From: Pholiota molesta
Lineage: Eukaryota; Basidiomycota; Agaricomycetes; Agaricales; Strophariaceae
Length of the DNA: 64,000 nucleotides
Assembly: GCA_014925825.1 (NCBI GenBank)
Contig: JACGCK010000003.1
Coordinates: forward strand, 1,116,001-1,180,000
Direction of reading: 5' to 3'
Translations under genes and position numbers: made by a program
Part shown: in pieces, positions 1 through 11,325 of the stretch
Numbering within the stretch: position 1 is the first letter of the stretch
Layout of the letters: every line of letters begins with the position of its first letter
Notes under the pieces: generated by a model
The model's input: the letters and a program-made list of their open reading frames with translations, nothing else
Database searches by the model: none
Told to the model about the DNA's origin: nothing

Positions 1-627
1 GTTTTCTTAGTCTTCCAAAGTAACTCCTTGAAAAGCTTTTCTCACCGAATTTGCTATATATTCCCAGATATCTAGGATCACTATTCTTATCTCGCAGACG
101 CAAGCTAGATTCCTCCGATGAGATACCCGGAACATAAGTTTTGTGTGTATTGTCATAAGTATCTGATTTTCGACAACACCTCTGCTTACGCATTATTCAT
201 CTTGCCAGTTATTCTTTTATTCTTTAGCGAACCTACATCATTTATATCTGCAATTATCGTGCATTGCACACACATCAACACGCATTTGTATCATTAGACA
301 ATATCATCCTTCTGCTATTTTGGCTTGATTTGTTCCGTTCCTCCGTGTACCTTGTCCTCTTTCTCGTCTCTTTCCCTACCTGTTGCTATCGACCTTTAAT
401 TGCATGCATTCCATCAATCACTAAATTGATTATCCTATCGGGACGGTGGACAGTTAAGTATATACGAGAAAATACAAGGTGATGTGAGATATGCTAGCCC
501 AAAATGTCGCTTCTCAGATCTCAGACTCCATCATTACAGTGACACCCTTGATGTCTCCGCTTTGACAAGGCCAATGTGCTTTCACACCAGGTGTTTGTTG
601 GGAAGTTTGTTTTCCAGGTAGCTATCA
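1..627. other. No gene recognised
   Basis: AT-rich stretch downstream of the frataxin gene. The only open frame (264-482) has no protein-like features that I recognise. It may hold the 3' untranslated region of frataxin or the flank of a gene outside the window. Confidence 0.5.
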
Positions 628-1336
628 CTACACCTGGATTTTTATTGGTTGCCCGAAGATATTGCTGAGCTCTTCCGTCAACAAGCCGTCAAAGGTGTGT
701 CCATCTCTGGCATAGAACCATTCTCCAGTCTCATCATTGTGGTCGTATCGTTTTGGCCCACTGTTGTGTAAAACAAAAACAAAAGATCCTGAGCGTTGAT
801 ATGTGTATCACATTTGGAGGAACGAGCATGTACCTGAGCGGAGAGGATAACCAGATTTGCTTATTGGGTGGTTGCTTGTTGATAACATAGGTACCATGGG
901 AGCCAAGTTTGAGAGTGAGGACACCACTCTGTATCATAGAACCAAGGGTCAGCGCTTCGACATGTAGAAAGGCACCGTCGGCGTACATGATAGTCCACTT
1001 CGTAATCCGGGTGTCCTTCCGAGTCTACCAACTCCTCCAGAGTCTCTAGAAGTTCTTCCATGGTTTTATCTGCCAATGCATGGTACTCTTCCATAGACAA
1101 ATGACTATGCATAGAACAAGAAAAAATAATCAGTTTGACGCTCAGAGAGGACGCGGAAAAAGCGAACCTCTCATTCACCTGCGGCGGAGGTGTGGCGAAC
1201 GTCCGACGAAGCACAGTAGTACATCTTGTCGTCGGAATGATGATTGCAGCCTCCTTGTCGCGAATGCTTGAGTCGAACGCCGATACACTGAGGCTGCTGA
1301 GCAACGGGTTAGTGAACGTACTGTTTGCGAGAACAT
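628..1336 (-). CDS. YFH1: Frataxin, mitochondrial iron-sulfur assembly factor
   Basis: Frataxin stimulates Fe-S cluster assembly on the ISCU/NFS1 complex in the mitochondrial matrix. I read four exons: 1336-1179, 1104-987, 928-834 and 760-628, with GT-AG introns, giving 167 residues, near the usual fungal length. The ATG at 1336 gives an N-terminus rich in Arg/Ser and poor in acids ([12 protein letters not shown]...), a good matrix presequence. Then follow the acidic first helix ([20 protein letters not shown]), the beta-sheet core with SGVLTLKLG and [19 protein letters not shown], and the C-terminal GPKRYD...[12 protein letters not shown] segment. All conserved frataxin blocks are present and in frame. 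The rhodanese gene lies upstream on the same strand. Confidence 0.95.
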
Positions 1337-1657
1337 CTTTCAAAGTGGGTGGACGCGGTTCGCGTTGCTTGTGTCACTCACACTTGATTCAGGGTTAGGG
1401 TTATGTAGTCTCTGAATACGCAATTGAGGTGAAAATACACGCAAAGTTGTCCAACAAAAGTATGTGCTAATGGGCATCCGTCTTCTCTAACAACAGGACA
1501 GCGGAAGAAGACAATACATAGAAAGAGAGTGTATTAGAAGGAAATGAGATGAAAATAACATCGTGTGTGTTCCAAATGTTGTTTTCAACGTTTTCGAGGC
1601 GTTGTGCGTTCACCAGAAGAATTTTGGAAACGAGAAAATCATAATTCAATAATCAAC

Positions 1658-2327
1658 CTATTTAGAGGCCGCTTTCTCATTTTCCTTCGCCGTCCATTCT
1701 AGCCAGGAACCTTTGTAGTTCAGGATGCTAATAACCAAGTCAACAATTCAATCTCTATGAAATAAACAAGATATTATGCTTACTTCGTGTACCCGTTCCT
1801 TTTGGCAACATCAGAGGCAGTGGTGCTTCGCATACCGCTACGGCAGTAGAAGATGACTTCTTGGCTGGTCCGAGGCTTCTCAAAACCAAACTTTTCGGCA
1901 AATTCTTGGCGGTCCATATGCAGAGCGTTTGGCAGAACAGTCAGGGGAAGATTCACGGCGGAGGGGATCATTCCTTGGATGACTTCATCTGGTTCCCTTA
2001 CATCGATGATGTATGTGGTCTACGAAGAGTAACCATTATCTGAATACCGTATAGAACACTAATAGATTTAATACGCACTGGTGATGGGTTCTGCGTCTTG
2101 AGCAAGAATTCTTCGTAAGGAATAACCTTGGCATCCCAATCTCTTTGCAGGTCATCCTGCCGCTCGAGTACGGCTTTCTTTGCGAGCTGTTCCGGTGTTT
2201 TTGGTGGTTTTGTGGATGGTGTTTGAGTCGAGTTCAGGCGGATGGCATTGAACGAGGCTACTGCTGGTCGAAGAGCGAATGATCGCGTCGCAGTCCTAGT
2301 AGTTCGAATGACAGTGCCCCGGAACAT
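1658..2327 (-). CDS. Single-domain rhodanese-like protein, probably mitochondrial
   Basis: Three exons (2327-2079, 2019-1784, 1727-1658) join in frame to 184 residues. The start at 2327 was chosen because it gives an Arg/Thr-rich, acid-free presequence (MFRGTVIRTTRTATRSFALRP). An in-frame extension upstream lacks a better ATG. The rhodanese fold is recognised from YIIDVREPDEVIQGMIPSA, the active-site loop CRSGMRS with its persulfide-forming Cys, and the C-terminal NYKGSWLEW. Family members transfer sulfane sulfur to cyanide or protein acceptors; the physiological acceptor is not evident. A degenerate copy of exon 1 lies at about 4862-5105. Confidence 0.93.
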
Positions 2328-4080
2328 TTGGATATGGATTTCGGATACGTAAGATACTAAGAAGAAGAGGTTGAACAAGATGATAAGTCGAAAGTGAGGC
2401 AGGTGATCAACCCATCACGAGGCATTTCACTTTAAGGTATCGGGGGTCCTGCCTTCCTTCTGCACATATGCCACAGCTTGCCCAGGTGTGGTCTTCCTTT
2501 CCTTCCGTTCAAGTGCTCTCCCATGCAACTCTCCTCCTTCTTCTTCTGGGTGGCTCATGCAGACCGACTCTGTCCGGGGTGCTCATTTTCATGGATATTA
2601 TTAGATCACCTGAACTCCTGGCTGCGCCCCTGGTTGACCTGTAACTGCTTGCTTTCGACAGTTTCGAAATCGTGGATAATCAGGACGCTCAATAGTCTCG
2701 CAGCAACCATCTTAACAATCCCAAATGGTCGGGCCCGCTAACATTCGAATTGGGACGGTCAAAAGAGCCTGGTCCAAGACAAGCTGCTCTATTCAAAAAA
2801 CTCCCACAAACTCTCAGCCATACACTACTATGGGCCGCAGCTGATTGGCCAATCTTGTGGGTATCGAGATGCTCGACACCCTATCCTAATCACAGCCCCA
2901 TTGCTTCCTGTCGTTGCTATTGCCATAGAGTGCTCTCCAATCGCTATGAATGGTATCATGTCGTGTCTGCTCTGATAATACTGGACTGTGGGCAACTTTA
3001 TTCACTGCCTGTGGTGGTTCTGATTTGATTACCAGCGAAATCTGACTTCAAATATTTCGCCTGCACCCTTTCGCTGATCTTCAAATTCCTTGAACATACC
3101 AGGATTCCCCATATGTTGCGGTTTAAACAAAATCTTTTCCCTGTACCCTGACGTCTTTTTCTGGTCTGTGCCTGTATTACCCCACGGTTGCCTCGCAGTT
3201 TGAGGTCTCGGAAGCGTCCGACCATTGGAACTCAATTGAAAGGCCGATAAGACTCTAGGCTCGCCGTTATTTAGCCTGGGCGATCGTTCCAATATTTTAC
3301 ACCCTATCCCACCTCGAAAAGACATGTCTCTTGCTAATATGTCGTCGTCGGCGGATATGCCTATGGAATCATCTCAAGTCATGATGATGACTCCGTACCT
3401 CCATTTTACTGGGGGAGATTATCTCTTCTTGGGCGTTTGGCGACCTTCCTCTCCGGGCGCTATCGCAGGCGTGTGCATTGGCCTTGCAGTCCTCGCCTTT
3501 TTCGACAGATGGCTTTCTGCAACCAGAACTATGTTGGAGACTTATTGGCGTCGCAGGTTCATAATCATCTCTCAATTCAGTATCGTCGACTTAACCAGCT
3601 TATTCGACTTCTAGGGCCCTTGCGTCGACAACAGCCCGCGACGACGTCGTAATCGATGAGGATGCATCTGGGTCCAACGATCAGCGTTACTTTGTGCGTT
3701 CTGACACGCACCTTAAAGGCGAGGCCAGTAACCCAGCGTCTCCTGATTTACGATCATCACTCGAGAGAGAACCCAAATTCATCATGGAAGCAAGGAAACG
3801 AACTATCCCCCCTTCGTCGCCGCTCATGATATCCCCCGTGGTATTCTATTCGCTCTGCAAATGGCGGTCATGTATTTGCTTATGTTAGCTATCATGTACG
3901 TACAACTTCTATCTATCACTGCTCATCTGACTTTTCTATAGGACATTTCAAGCTGCGTTCTTGATTTCTATTATATTGGGCTTGGGTCTGGGCGAAGTTG
4001 CCTTTGGGCGAATTGCGGCAGGCAGGAGGCATTGAAATCTGAAATTCTCTTCAAATTCCATCCTTGTAAATATCTACATG
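2080..4080. repeat. Unit A of a ~2-kb direct tandem duplication
   Basis: The stretch from rhodanese exon 1 through the whole CTR copy A is repeated in the same order and orientation at about 4860-6830. Shared landmarks include the phrase around 2090 (GGGTTCTGCGTCTTGAGCA), the stretch with TTTAGCCTGGGCG before the CTR start, and the whole CTR gene. Between 2328 and 3323 there is no gene; this is the CTR upstream region and is paralleled by 5106-6056. Boundaries are approximate. Confidence 0.8.
3324..4035 (+). pseudogene. CTR-family copper transporter, copy A, with a one-base frame break
   Basis: CTR proteins are trimeric high-affinity Cu(I) importers of the plasma or vacuolar membrane. Exons 3324-3556, 3615-3895 and 3942-4035 line up with copy B. 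Visible features are an N-terminal Met cluster (MPMESSQVMMM), a first membrane segment (GAIAGVCIGLAVLAFF), a long basic loop, TM2 with the M-x3-M signature (MYLLM) and TM3 with GxxxG (GLGLGE). The spliced length is 608 bp, one short of a multiple of three. The C run at 3807-3812 has six bases where copy B has seven, so the frame is lost just before TM2 and runs into a stop at 3888. Either the copy is dead or one base is missing in the assembly. Confidence 0.8.
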
Positions 4081-4861
4081 TACTTATATCCTAGTTAACG
4101 ATTGCTTCATCCTTTCTTGGGTCTGTTCCTGTGCGTAAGCTCGACTGTCATCTGACATTTTCTAATCTATTCGGAAGGGCTTAAAGTTAGAACTAATAGA
4201 TTACGGAGGTTGCGCACGCCACAAGATGGCACACAGATGTCACAGAAGGTGTCGTCGGGCCGATTATCTTTATCGTCCTTGTTCATGCACAACAGCTATG
4301 AGGCACCCAAATGCTTCAAATAGATGGAAAGATGTTGTTCAGTATCACGTACACCATGGTTTGAATGTTTAGACCGAATCAGCCTGATTTTTGACCCAAA
4401 TATGAAGGCTACTGCGGCGAAATGCCATTTCTTTGTAAGTAACCCAGCACATAATTGAAGGTAAGTACTACACAATGTTCACGGCATGGACGACGACTCA
4501 TGGCCTTCCTCTAACTCAAACAACTTCTTCAACCTCTATTTTGCGGTACAATTTGAGGTCAGAAACAGTTGTCAAGCCAAGATAATTGTAGCCTTTGAAT
4601 TGACTCGGAATGCTCGGAAGCCTGCCAAGCTTGACCCTCTGGTGCATGTGCGCCTGATTTTTGTTGGTCGAATATTCGCTCTTAGAATGGCAGCCAAGCC
4701 TTTGCAAAGACTTCCAAGATCCTTTCACTTGCATAGGACCGAAATTTTACTTCACAATGTCACTGATGGCAGGAAAAACATAAATCCTGCCCTGTCTCTT
4801 GCAGCACATTTTCTGTCTATCTGAATGTCGTATAGGACATTTGTAGTAGGTGAAAGTACGC
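4036..4861. other. No gene recognised between duplication units
   Basis: Contains a 112-codon open frame (4486-4824) with no recognisable domain and no paralogue in the other unit. I see no RNA gene or repeat here. Confidence 0.4.
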
Positions 4862-5105
4862 GTTACTGTCGGGTTCTGCGTCTTGAGCAGGAAGTATTCA
4901 TAGGGAATACTAAGTCTTAACATCCCAGTCTCTTTTCAGATCATCCTATCTTCCAAGAGCGGTCGCCTTTGTTGCCAACTGTTCCGGTGTTTTGTACATA
5001 GATGCGGGGTTTGAGTCGTTCAATTAAACGAGGCTACTGCTGGTCGGAAAGCGAATGGTCGCGGAGCAGTTTTCGTAGTTGTTCGAATGACGGCGCCCCC
5101 GAATA
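4862..5105 (-). pseudogene. Rhodanese exon 1 fragment carried by the duplication
   Basis: This segment is a diverged copy of the first exon of the rhodanese gene. It preserves the CTGCGTCTTGAGCA block, the CATCCCA(A/G)TCTCTTT block and the CGAGGCTACTGCTGGTCG block, in the same order. It has insertions and deletions that break the frame, and the catalytic rhodanese exons 2 and 3 are missing. It marks the left edge of duplication unit B. Confidence 0.8.
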
Positions 5106-6056
5106 TTTGGGTACATCGAAACAGTGAAGACTATGAAGCTTCAAAGCTTTACTAATACCAGTGATGAGGCAGGTGCCGGTGATCAATCCATCAATTCATC
5201 ATGATCATGAGGCATTTCATTTTACAGCTGTATCCGGGGTCCTGCTTTCCCTCCGCGAATATGCCGCAGCTTACCAGGGCGCAGACGTTCTTTCGTTCCT
5301 CCCATTCAAGTGCCACATAGCCAGCGCTACATAGCCTCTCAAGCACCCCTCCTCTGCATTTCCCCTGTTTTGTGATGGTTCATCCGGAGTGTGTATCCTC
5401 TATTCCGTCTGGATGGTTATTTCCATGGATCGTATCAGATCACCTGAACTCCTGGCTGCGCTCTATTGACCTTGGTTGCAACATGGTTGCTTGCTTTCGA
5501 CAGTTTCGAAAATACGCACAATCGTAACGCTCCCTAATCAACAAGTTCCTCTAATGCTGGATTATACACTACCATGGGATGCTCCTGACTGGCCAATCTA
5601 GCGGGGAATCGATATTTTCAACATGCTATCTTAATGACAGCCACCGTTGCTTTCTGTTGTTCCCTTGTCATACAAGCGCTTCCAATTTCCTCTGCTATGA
5701 ATGGTATTCTGTCATTCCTGTCCTGATACTATACTGTGGGCAACATTGATCATCTGTTGTGGTGTTCTGATTGACTATGTACCAGCGAATTCTTACTTGC
5801 AATATTTCGCATGACATTCCTCAGCTATCTTGGTTTCCCTCTGATATGACATCCCCATATGTGTTGGGGAACAAATTTTTTTCCTGCACTCTGGCATTCT
5901 TTCTTCTATGCCCATGCTTTGCAACCAGTTCGCACACTGAGATCTCGGAAGCATCCGATCATTGGAACTCAATTGAAAGGCCGATAGACTCAAGCTCACC
6001 GTTATTTAGCCTGGGCGTCGTTACAATATTGACACCCTATCCCACCTCGCAAAGAC

Positions 6057-6786
6057 ATGTCTGATGCTAGAACGTCGTCGTCAGCAGATATGTCTGCGGA
6101 ATCACTTCAAGGCATGATGATGATTCCGTACCTCCATTTTTCTGGGGAAGGCTATCTCTTCTTGGACGTTTGGCGACCTTCCTCTCCGGGTGCTATCGCA
6201 GGCGTGTGCATTGGCCTTGCAGTCTTCGCCTTTTTAGAAAGATGGCTCGCTGCAAGTAGCGCTATGTTGGAGACCTATTGGCGTCGCAGGTTTAACATCT
6301 CTTGTTAATTCAGTAACGGATATCGACTTAACCCGGTTGTTCCTCTTCTAGGGCTTTTGCGTTAACTACTGCTCGCGACAACGTCGTACTCACTGAGATG
6401 GTTGCAAACGTGTCTGGCTCGATCGATAAGCATTATCTTGTACGCCCTGCCACGCGCATTAGAGGCGAGGCCAGCAACCCATCGTCTCCTGATCTACGAT
6501 TACCACTCGAGAGAGAACCCAAGTTTATCATGGAATCAAGGAAACGAACTATCCCCCCCTTCATCGCCGCCCATGATATCCCCCGTGGTATTTTATTCGC
6601 TCTGCAGATGACGGTCATGTATTGCTCATGTTAGCTGTCATGTACGTATGTCCTAACTTCTATCCATCTCTGCTCATCCGACCATTCTATAGGACATTTC
6701 AAGCTGCGTTCTTGATTTCTATTATATTGGGCTTGGGTCTGGGCGAAGTTGCCTTTGGGCGGATTGCGGCAGGCAGGGGGCATTGA
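6057..6786 (+). pseudogene. CTR-family copper transporter, copy B, with a different one-base frame break
   Basis: Exons 6057-6289, 6352-6641 and 6693-6786 show the same layout as copy A: Met-rich N-terminus (ESLQGMMM), first membrane segment (GAIAGVCIGLAVFAFL), basic loop, TM2, and TM3 with GLGLGE. Here the C run (6553-6559) has seven bases and keeps the frame into TM2 (HDIPRGILFALQM). However, the T run at 6621-6623 is one base shorter than in copy A (3874-3876), which brings in a stop at once and removes the M-x3-M helix and TM3. The spliced length is 617 bp, again one short of a multiple of three. Neither copy is open end to end as given. Confidence 0.8.
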
Positions 6787-7099
6787 AAACTGAAATTCTC
6801 TTCAAATACCCTTCTTGTAAATATCTTCACGTACGTATGTTATGGTCAATGATTGCTTCATCTTTTTTGGGTTCTATTCCTTTGCGTCAAGTGACTGCGA
6901 CTCCACTGCCATTTAACCGTTTCTAATCTATCTTCAAACACTCAGAACAGAATACGATGATTGCGCATGCCACAAGATGGCACAGAAAGCGCCGCCGGGT
7001 GGCTGTTTACCTTAGGACCTCAAGCCCATCTTTTATCCAATAATACAAGGAGTCAACCCAACTCGTGGCAAGCCACAAGACAGGTACAGCATTCACCTA

Positions 7100-7465
7100 T
7101 ATGCTCATTTACCTGCCATTAGTTGGAGCTATCCTTCCCACTGTCGCCAACCCCAATGATTTCGACAACTTCTCAGCCAACGGCGTGCAACAGATCGCTT
7201 CTACATATGCCAAAGGGAAGCTGGAACCTATTGCATACCTCTCGACATCTCCGCCGCCGGGATCGACGGGTTGAAGGATGGTTAGGATGCGACTCTTCAA
7301 TTTATCTTCGCGGGAGGCGATGGAAATCGCTATCAGGTAGTTTTGTCCTTATTACGGTTCCTCTATACATCCGTGATATTGATCCGATCGAATTTCTTTA
7401 GTGCGCGGACCTTGATGCTCAAGGCCAATTTCACTACATATTCCATTGAATGTAACATGCTCCAA
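7100..7465 (+). pseudogene. Truncated BIM1-like (LPMO-related copper-binding) pseudogene
   Basis: The stretch aligns by eye with exons 3-5 of the intact BIM1-like gene at 8237. It shows NPNDFDNFS, then CIPLDISAAGIDGLKDG, then DATLQFIFAGGDGNRYQ and, after an intron, CADL followed by LKANFTTYSIECN. It is broken by a frame change between the first two blocks, a TAG inside KDG*DAT at about 7281, and a one-base loss after CADL. The first two exons, with the signal peptide and the histidine that starts the mature protein, are missing. It is a dead copy lying head to tail with the live gene. Confidence 0.8.
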
Positions 7466-8236
7466 TGAAACTGTTACCGCCATCGCCACCACCTCCAAAC
7501 CCTCATCAACTTGAGTCTTTGCCAGAAAGTATTTGCGACTGCTGACCTCTCTTTGGAATCTTTGGTGTGATGACCGCGCTCTTGTAGGATATTCCAAATT
7601 CGGAATGCTACAATACTTTTAGCACACTTCATTCCAGTCCGCTATATATTTTTCTGCATGTTCCTTTATACCTGGTTTCCTTAAGGTCATACCTAGGACC
7701 ATTTAACAAACCACATATTCATGGGACACCGCGCATCAATACATTTACTTTGAAATACCCCGCTTCAACTCCAAGTACCTAACTTAGATACTTGGGCAAC
7801 CAAAAAAGTAGATTTGTGTGTTTTCACCCACCTCCAACGCATCGACGTGCTAGCTCTGATATGTGATAAGAATGGTCCAATCAACGCTCTCGACAATGTG
7901 CGTGTAGAACTTCTGACTTCTGCATAATGATAAGACATATAGTCTTCTTTGAAAGGTTCACAATATACCGCCCATGTTACAAGACTCCCATATCTGTAAG
8001 TAGGTCCGTTGCATGTTGGCCCTTGGGGAGGTTGGAGGTCCACATATATAGTGGGCCATATGGCACTGCCGTTATAAAAATAGAACTGGATGAACTTTCC
8101 TGTTGTGATCACAGCTTCCTTCTTTGGGAGTGAAAAAACTTTTTCTCCCCGCAAGATTTGATGCACAACTTATACCAGCATCCCAGCGTTTAGTATATAA
8201 TCATGGCACTTCTTATTCCTTCAGCCTCAGCCCACA
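7466..8236. other. Upstream region of the BIM1-like gene
   Basis: No gene recognised. A 133-codon antisense frame (7765-8166) has no domain-like pattern. The last 60 bases hold the TATA element of the BIM1-like gene. Confidence 0.4.
8194..8200 (+). promoter_or_regulatory. TATA box of the BIM1-like gene
   Basis: TATATAA lies 37 bases before the ATG at 8237, so the 5' leader would be very short if it is used. Confidence 0.55.
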
Positions 8237-9115
8237 ATGCATTCTCCTCTACTTGCCTTTGTCTTTGCTCTTCTGGGTGCTGCCGCCGTCAACGCGCATT
8301 TCCAGCTCCAGTTCCCTACTCCTCGCGGGGTATTTGTTGAAGACCAGGAGCCGAATTTTTGCGGTATGTACAGCATGCATTGTACATTGGCGAATTATAT
8401 GATTGAAATGATTTTGCAGATGGATACCTCAACGCCGTCTCTAATCGGTCAGAGTTTCCTCTTAGCGGTGGCTTCTTCACTCTGAATTCCGAGCATCCGC
8501 AATGGACTGGTCAGTTGTTACGTTTGTTTTGCTCGAGATCTTCGTATTAATCGTCTATGATATTTGTATAGCCGGTGTCTTGATCTCAACATTGGATAAC
8601 CCTCAGTCTTTCAACAACTTCTCGCAGGTCAATGGGTTCTTCCAGGATCAAGGAGAGGGTGCCTTTTGTATTCCTCTTGATTTCTCCAAGTCCAATGTCA
8701 CATCATTGAGCTCGGGCCAGAATGTGACGATTCAGGTAAGTGGAGACTGACTTCAACTCGGCGTTGAACAAGCGTCTGATGAGTACGACGCTTGATCAGA
8801 TCGTCTTCGATGGGGGTGATGGTCAATTATACCAGGTAAGAAATACCTTGATGCATATCTGCTAGTAATTGTTAATCCTGAATTATACCACAGTGTGCCG
8901 ACTTGACTCTGAGCGACAGCTTCAACATCCCTTCAAGTGTTGCATGCTCAAACGCGACAGGCTCTGCATCCTCCACATCCTCCACACCAAGTGCGACAAC
9001 TACATCGCCCGCAGGATCGAGCCCGACGAAAAGTTCATTCGCATTGCCAATATTTACGACTTCGTATTCGGCTGTTGCACTTGTTCTTGGAGTCTTCGGT
9101 CTAATCCTTGTATAA
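8237..9115 (+). CDS. BIM1-like GPI-anchored copper-binding protein (X325/LPMO-like)
   Basis: Five exons (8237-8363, 8420-8509, 8572-8735, 8800-8835, 8894-9115) join in frame to 212 residues. Residues 1-20 are a signal peptide ending in VNA. The mature protein would begin His-Phe, so the N-terminal His typical of LPMO-like copper sites is present. The domain carries [55 protein letters not shown], with paired Cys. A Ser/Thr-rich linker and a hydrophobic C-terminus ([12 protein letters not shown]) fit GPI attachment. Known relatives: Cryptococcus BIM1 works with the CTR1 transporter in copper uptake at the cell surface. The adjacent CTR genes support the same role here. Confidence 0.9.
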
Positions 9116-10740
9116 AGCAATTGACCCCCGAGGCGCACTTCCACATATTTTCCGTCATCGACCCGATCGACCGATTGACACCTCTGAAAGTTAGTCGACT
9201 TGATGGATGTGAGCACTCCTGTTCAATCTGGTGTATGTACCAGGTAACTACCTGGAATAATTGTGGGGTATTTACAAGCTAGTCAATGCATACCGCTCCT
9301 TGAAGAATGATTGAACGAGTTTCAACTCAAGAACTTCAGTCGTGCAGACTACCACTGTTTTAAGAATGGCACTCGGATTCTGGAGCACGGCGTGGGCCTT
9401 ATTTTTGTCTGAAATGCCTGCTGTTCAGAATTCCTAATCCAAAATCGGGGTATAAATTTTTGAGCCGGATTTAACCATGAGACGAATGCCACTGTAATTC
9501 ACGGATGTGAAAATAGGCGTAATTTGTATCCGCATTATCTAGTTTTCTGATGTCCTGCGAAGTAGTTGTGTTAGAGATTGGTTGTTGCTTTTGTCGAATT
9601 CACTCCATCAATGACGAGAGGTTGCTCATGCCCAAGAATTTTTGTTCGATAGAGCACTTATGAGGCTTCGTTAGCAGATGATCTGGAATTTATAATTCGC
9701 GAAATGTAAAGGATCAGTCTCTAGGCAGGCTGATCGGCGTAGTAGGTTTGTAGCGCCCTGATAGCGCCTCGGTTCTGCAAAGCAAAACACATCTTCCCAT
9801 GTGTTAAAAAACGGATTCCTCTGGGGCCAAATCTGAGCGCTCGGCCTTACCAATGTTCTTCAATCACACGACCGGAACAAGTCACCGGTCACCGGTCACC
9901 TAGCAAATTTTGGGCATACATATTGACTTTCAAGTTAGTTGCATAATATATTCTACGTGAGACTTTTCTCAAGTCAAGATGCCTATATTGTGCCTATAAG
10001 TATCTTGATAACTGTTCGTTGCACATAGAAAGTCATAGATTGAATGCAATAATAGCGAGTGAGATTTTCAGTCCAGTTCTGCTCAAAATCAAACATACTT
10101 ACACATATGGAATGTAATTGAGAGCGCATATGTGCAGGCGTCTGATAATATAGTGTGCCACACAAGCGCCCGTTAGTCAGCGGTCCGGCCTCCACCGATT
10201 ATCGGCGTGAGTCATGGCCGCGCCGTGTTTCATAGGTGTCACTGCCGTATTATTCTCTTCTTGAGCGTAATAGCGATGACAACCTGGCCGAAGACATTCG
10301 CAAGGGCAAGAGCCGGTTATCCCTCCAGATATGTGCATCCACTTCTTTCAGCGTTTCCGAATGGCGCTGGATTGGAAACGCTTACTCGGAGAGCCTCCAA
10401 TTGCGTATACCTCGGGGGTCAAAGGTAGTATGATTCAGTGAAACGGCCGGGAAGACCCTGGAAGGCCTCCGGGCCCGTGATATTTCTGGGATTGGATCTC
10501 TGTCAAGCTTTCTCTGCGTAATATGACTGCGAGATTGATAAACTATGTGCAAAGTGGCAGTGCCGAGTTAGGCAATCTACAGTCCGATGAGATCTGGTGG
10601 CATGTTATAAAGACCCTCTGCGTACCGGACCACGCCGTTGCAATGCGAAAACCCCAGCTTCATTTCGCAAGATAATATCGTCGTTCAGTTCTACACCTGC
10701 CCTTAGCCTTCTTCTCGTGCCACCGACTCATTCTCCCACC
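9116..10740. other. Gene-poor stretch
   Basis: No gene recognised. Holds three direct copies of GTCACCG at about 9876-9900 and a TATA-like element (TTATAAAG, 10605-10612) before the next gene. Short open frames on both strands lack protein-like features. Confidence 0.45.
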
Positions 10741-11325
10741 ATGATGCTCTTCCGACGGAAGGAAATGCCCTGGGAGGTCGTCGAGAGCCAATCTGTCGAT
10801 CCCGTGCCTATGTACTACGACGATGAAGGTGCATATTCAGATGAAAATTTCATTTTGACGCCGGAATACTGAGCGCCATGTTTTTTTTTCTAGACCTAGA
10901 TCTCATTTACATCAAACGCAGTAATGTGCAGCGGAAGTATGTCCTCGACGTCAGAAACGACCAGCACCTTCAAAGCGAGCTACAGAAAGCTATCGTGTTT
11001 GCTCGGAATCAATTATTGGAAGAAATAAAGAGGAACGGGTATAATATTCTATTGCTTGAGAGGTACGATTCTTCCTCTTTTTTCCAGAACTACGTTGTCT
11101 GATTGGAGCGTCATGGATCATTCTCTAGCTGGCATATAACTGTGCTTCGCAGAGCTAAGCTACACCGAGTGGAAGTTGAATATAATGGTCGGCGTAAGTC
11201 CTCTTCGGCTTCTTGATTGTAACAGCAATCATTCAAACTCATTTCTTGTTGCAGCCGCCATCGCAATGAACACGCTCAAAGAGCGACATCCTCCTTTCAT
11301 GGAGGTCTTAAAAACCGGTCATTGA
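10741..11325 (+). CDS. Small uncharacterised protein
   Basis: Four exons (10741-10828, 10894-11062, 11153-11193, 11255-11325) with clean GT-AG borders give 122 residues. Start is ATG-ATG; either Met could be used. The protein is soluble and charged, with an N-terminal acidic/aromatic part (PMYYDDEDLDLIYIKRSNV) and a central helix-forming part (HLQSELQKAIVFARNQLLEE). It ends with a VEVEYNGRP strand-turn and ERHPPFMEVLKTGH. I do not recognise a family. The consistent intron phases are the main evidence for a real gene. Confidence 0.65.

Larger units (their letters stand above)
4860..6830. repeat. Unit B of the ~2-kb direct tandem duplication
   Basis: Second copy of the rhodanese-exon-1 to CTR segment. 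It is diverged in the non-coding part (many indels) but the CTR exons are close to unit A. The stretch 5106-6056 is the duplicated CTR upstream region and holds no separate gene that I recognise. Confidence 0.8.

Noticed and set aside
7765..8166. 133-codon minus-strand frame upstream of BIM1
   Set aside because: No domain, no splice partners, overlaps the BIM1 promoter.
10207..10433. Overlapping short open frames before the small gene
   Set aside because: No recognisable pattern and no consistent splice sites.
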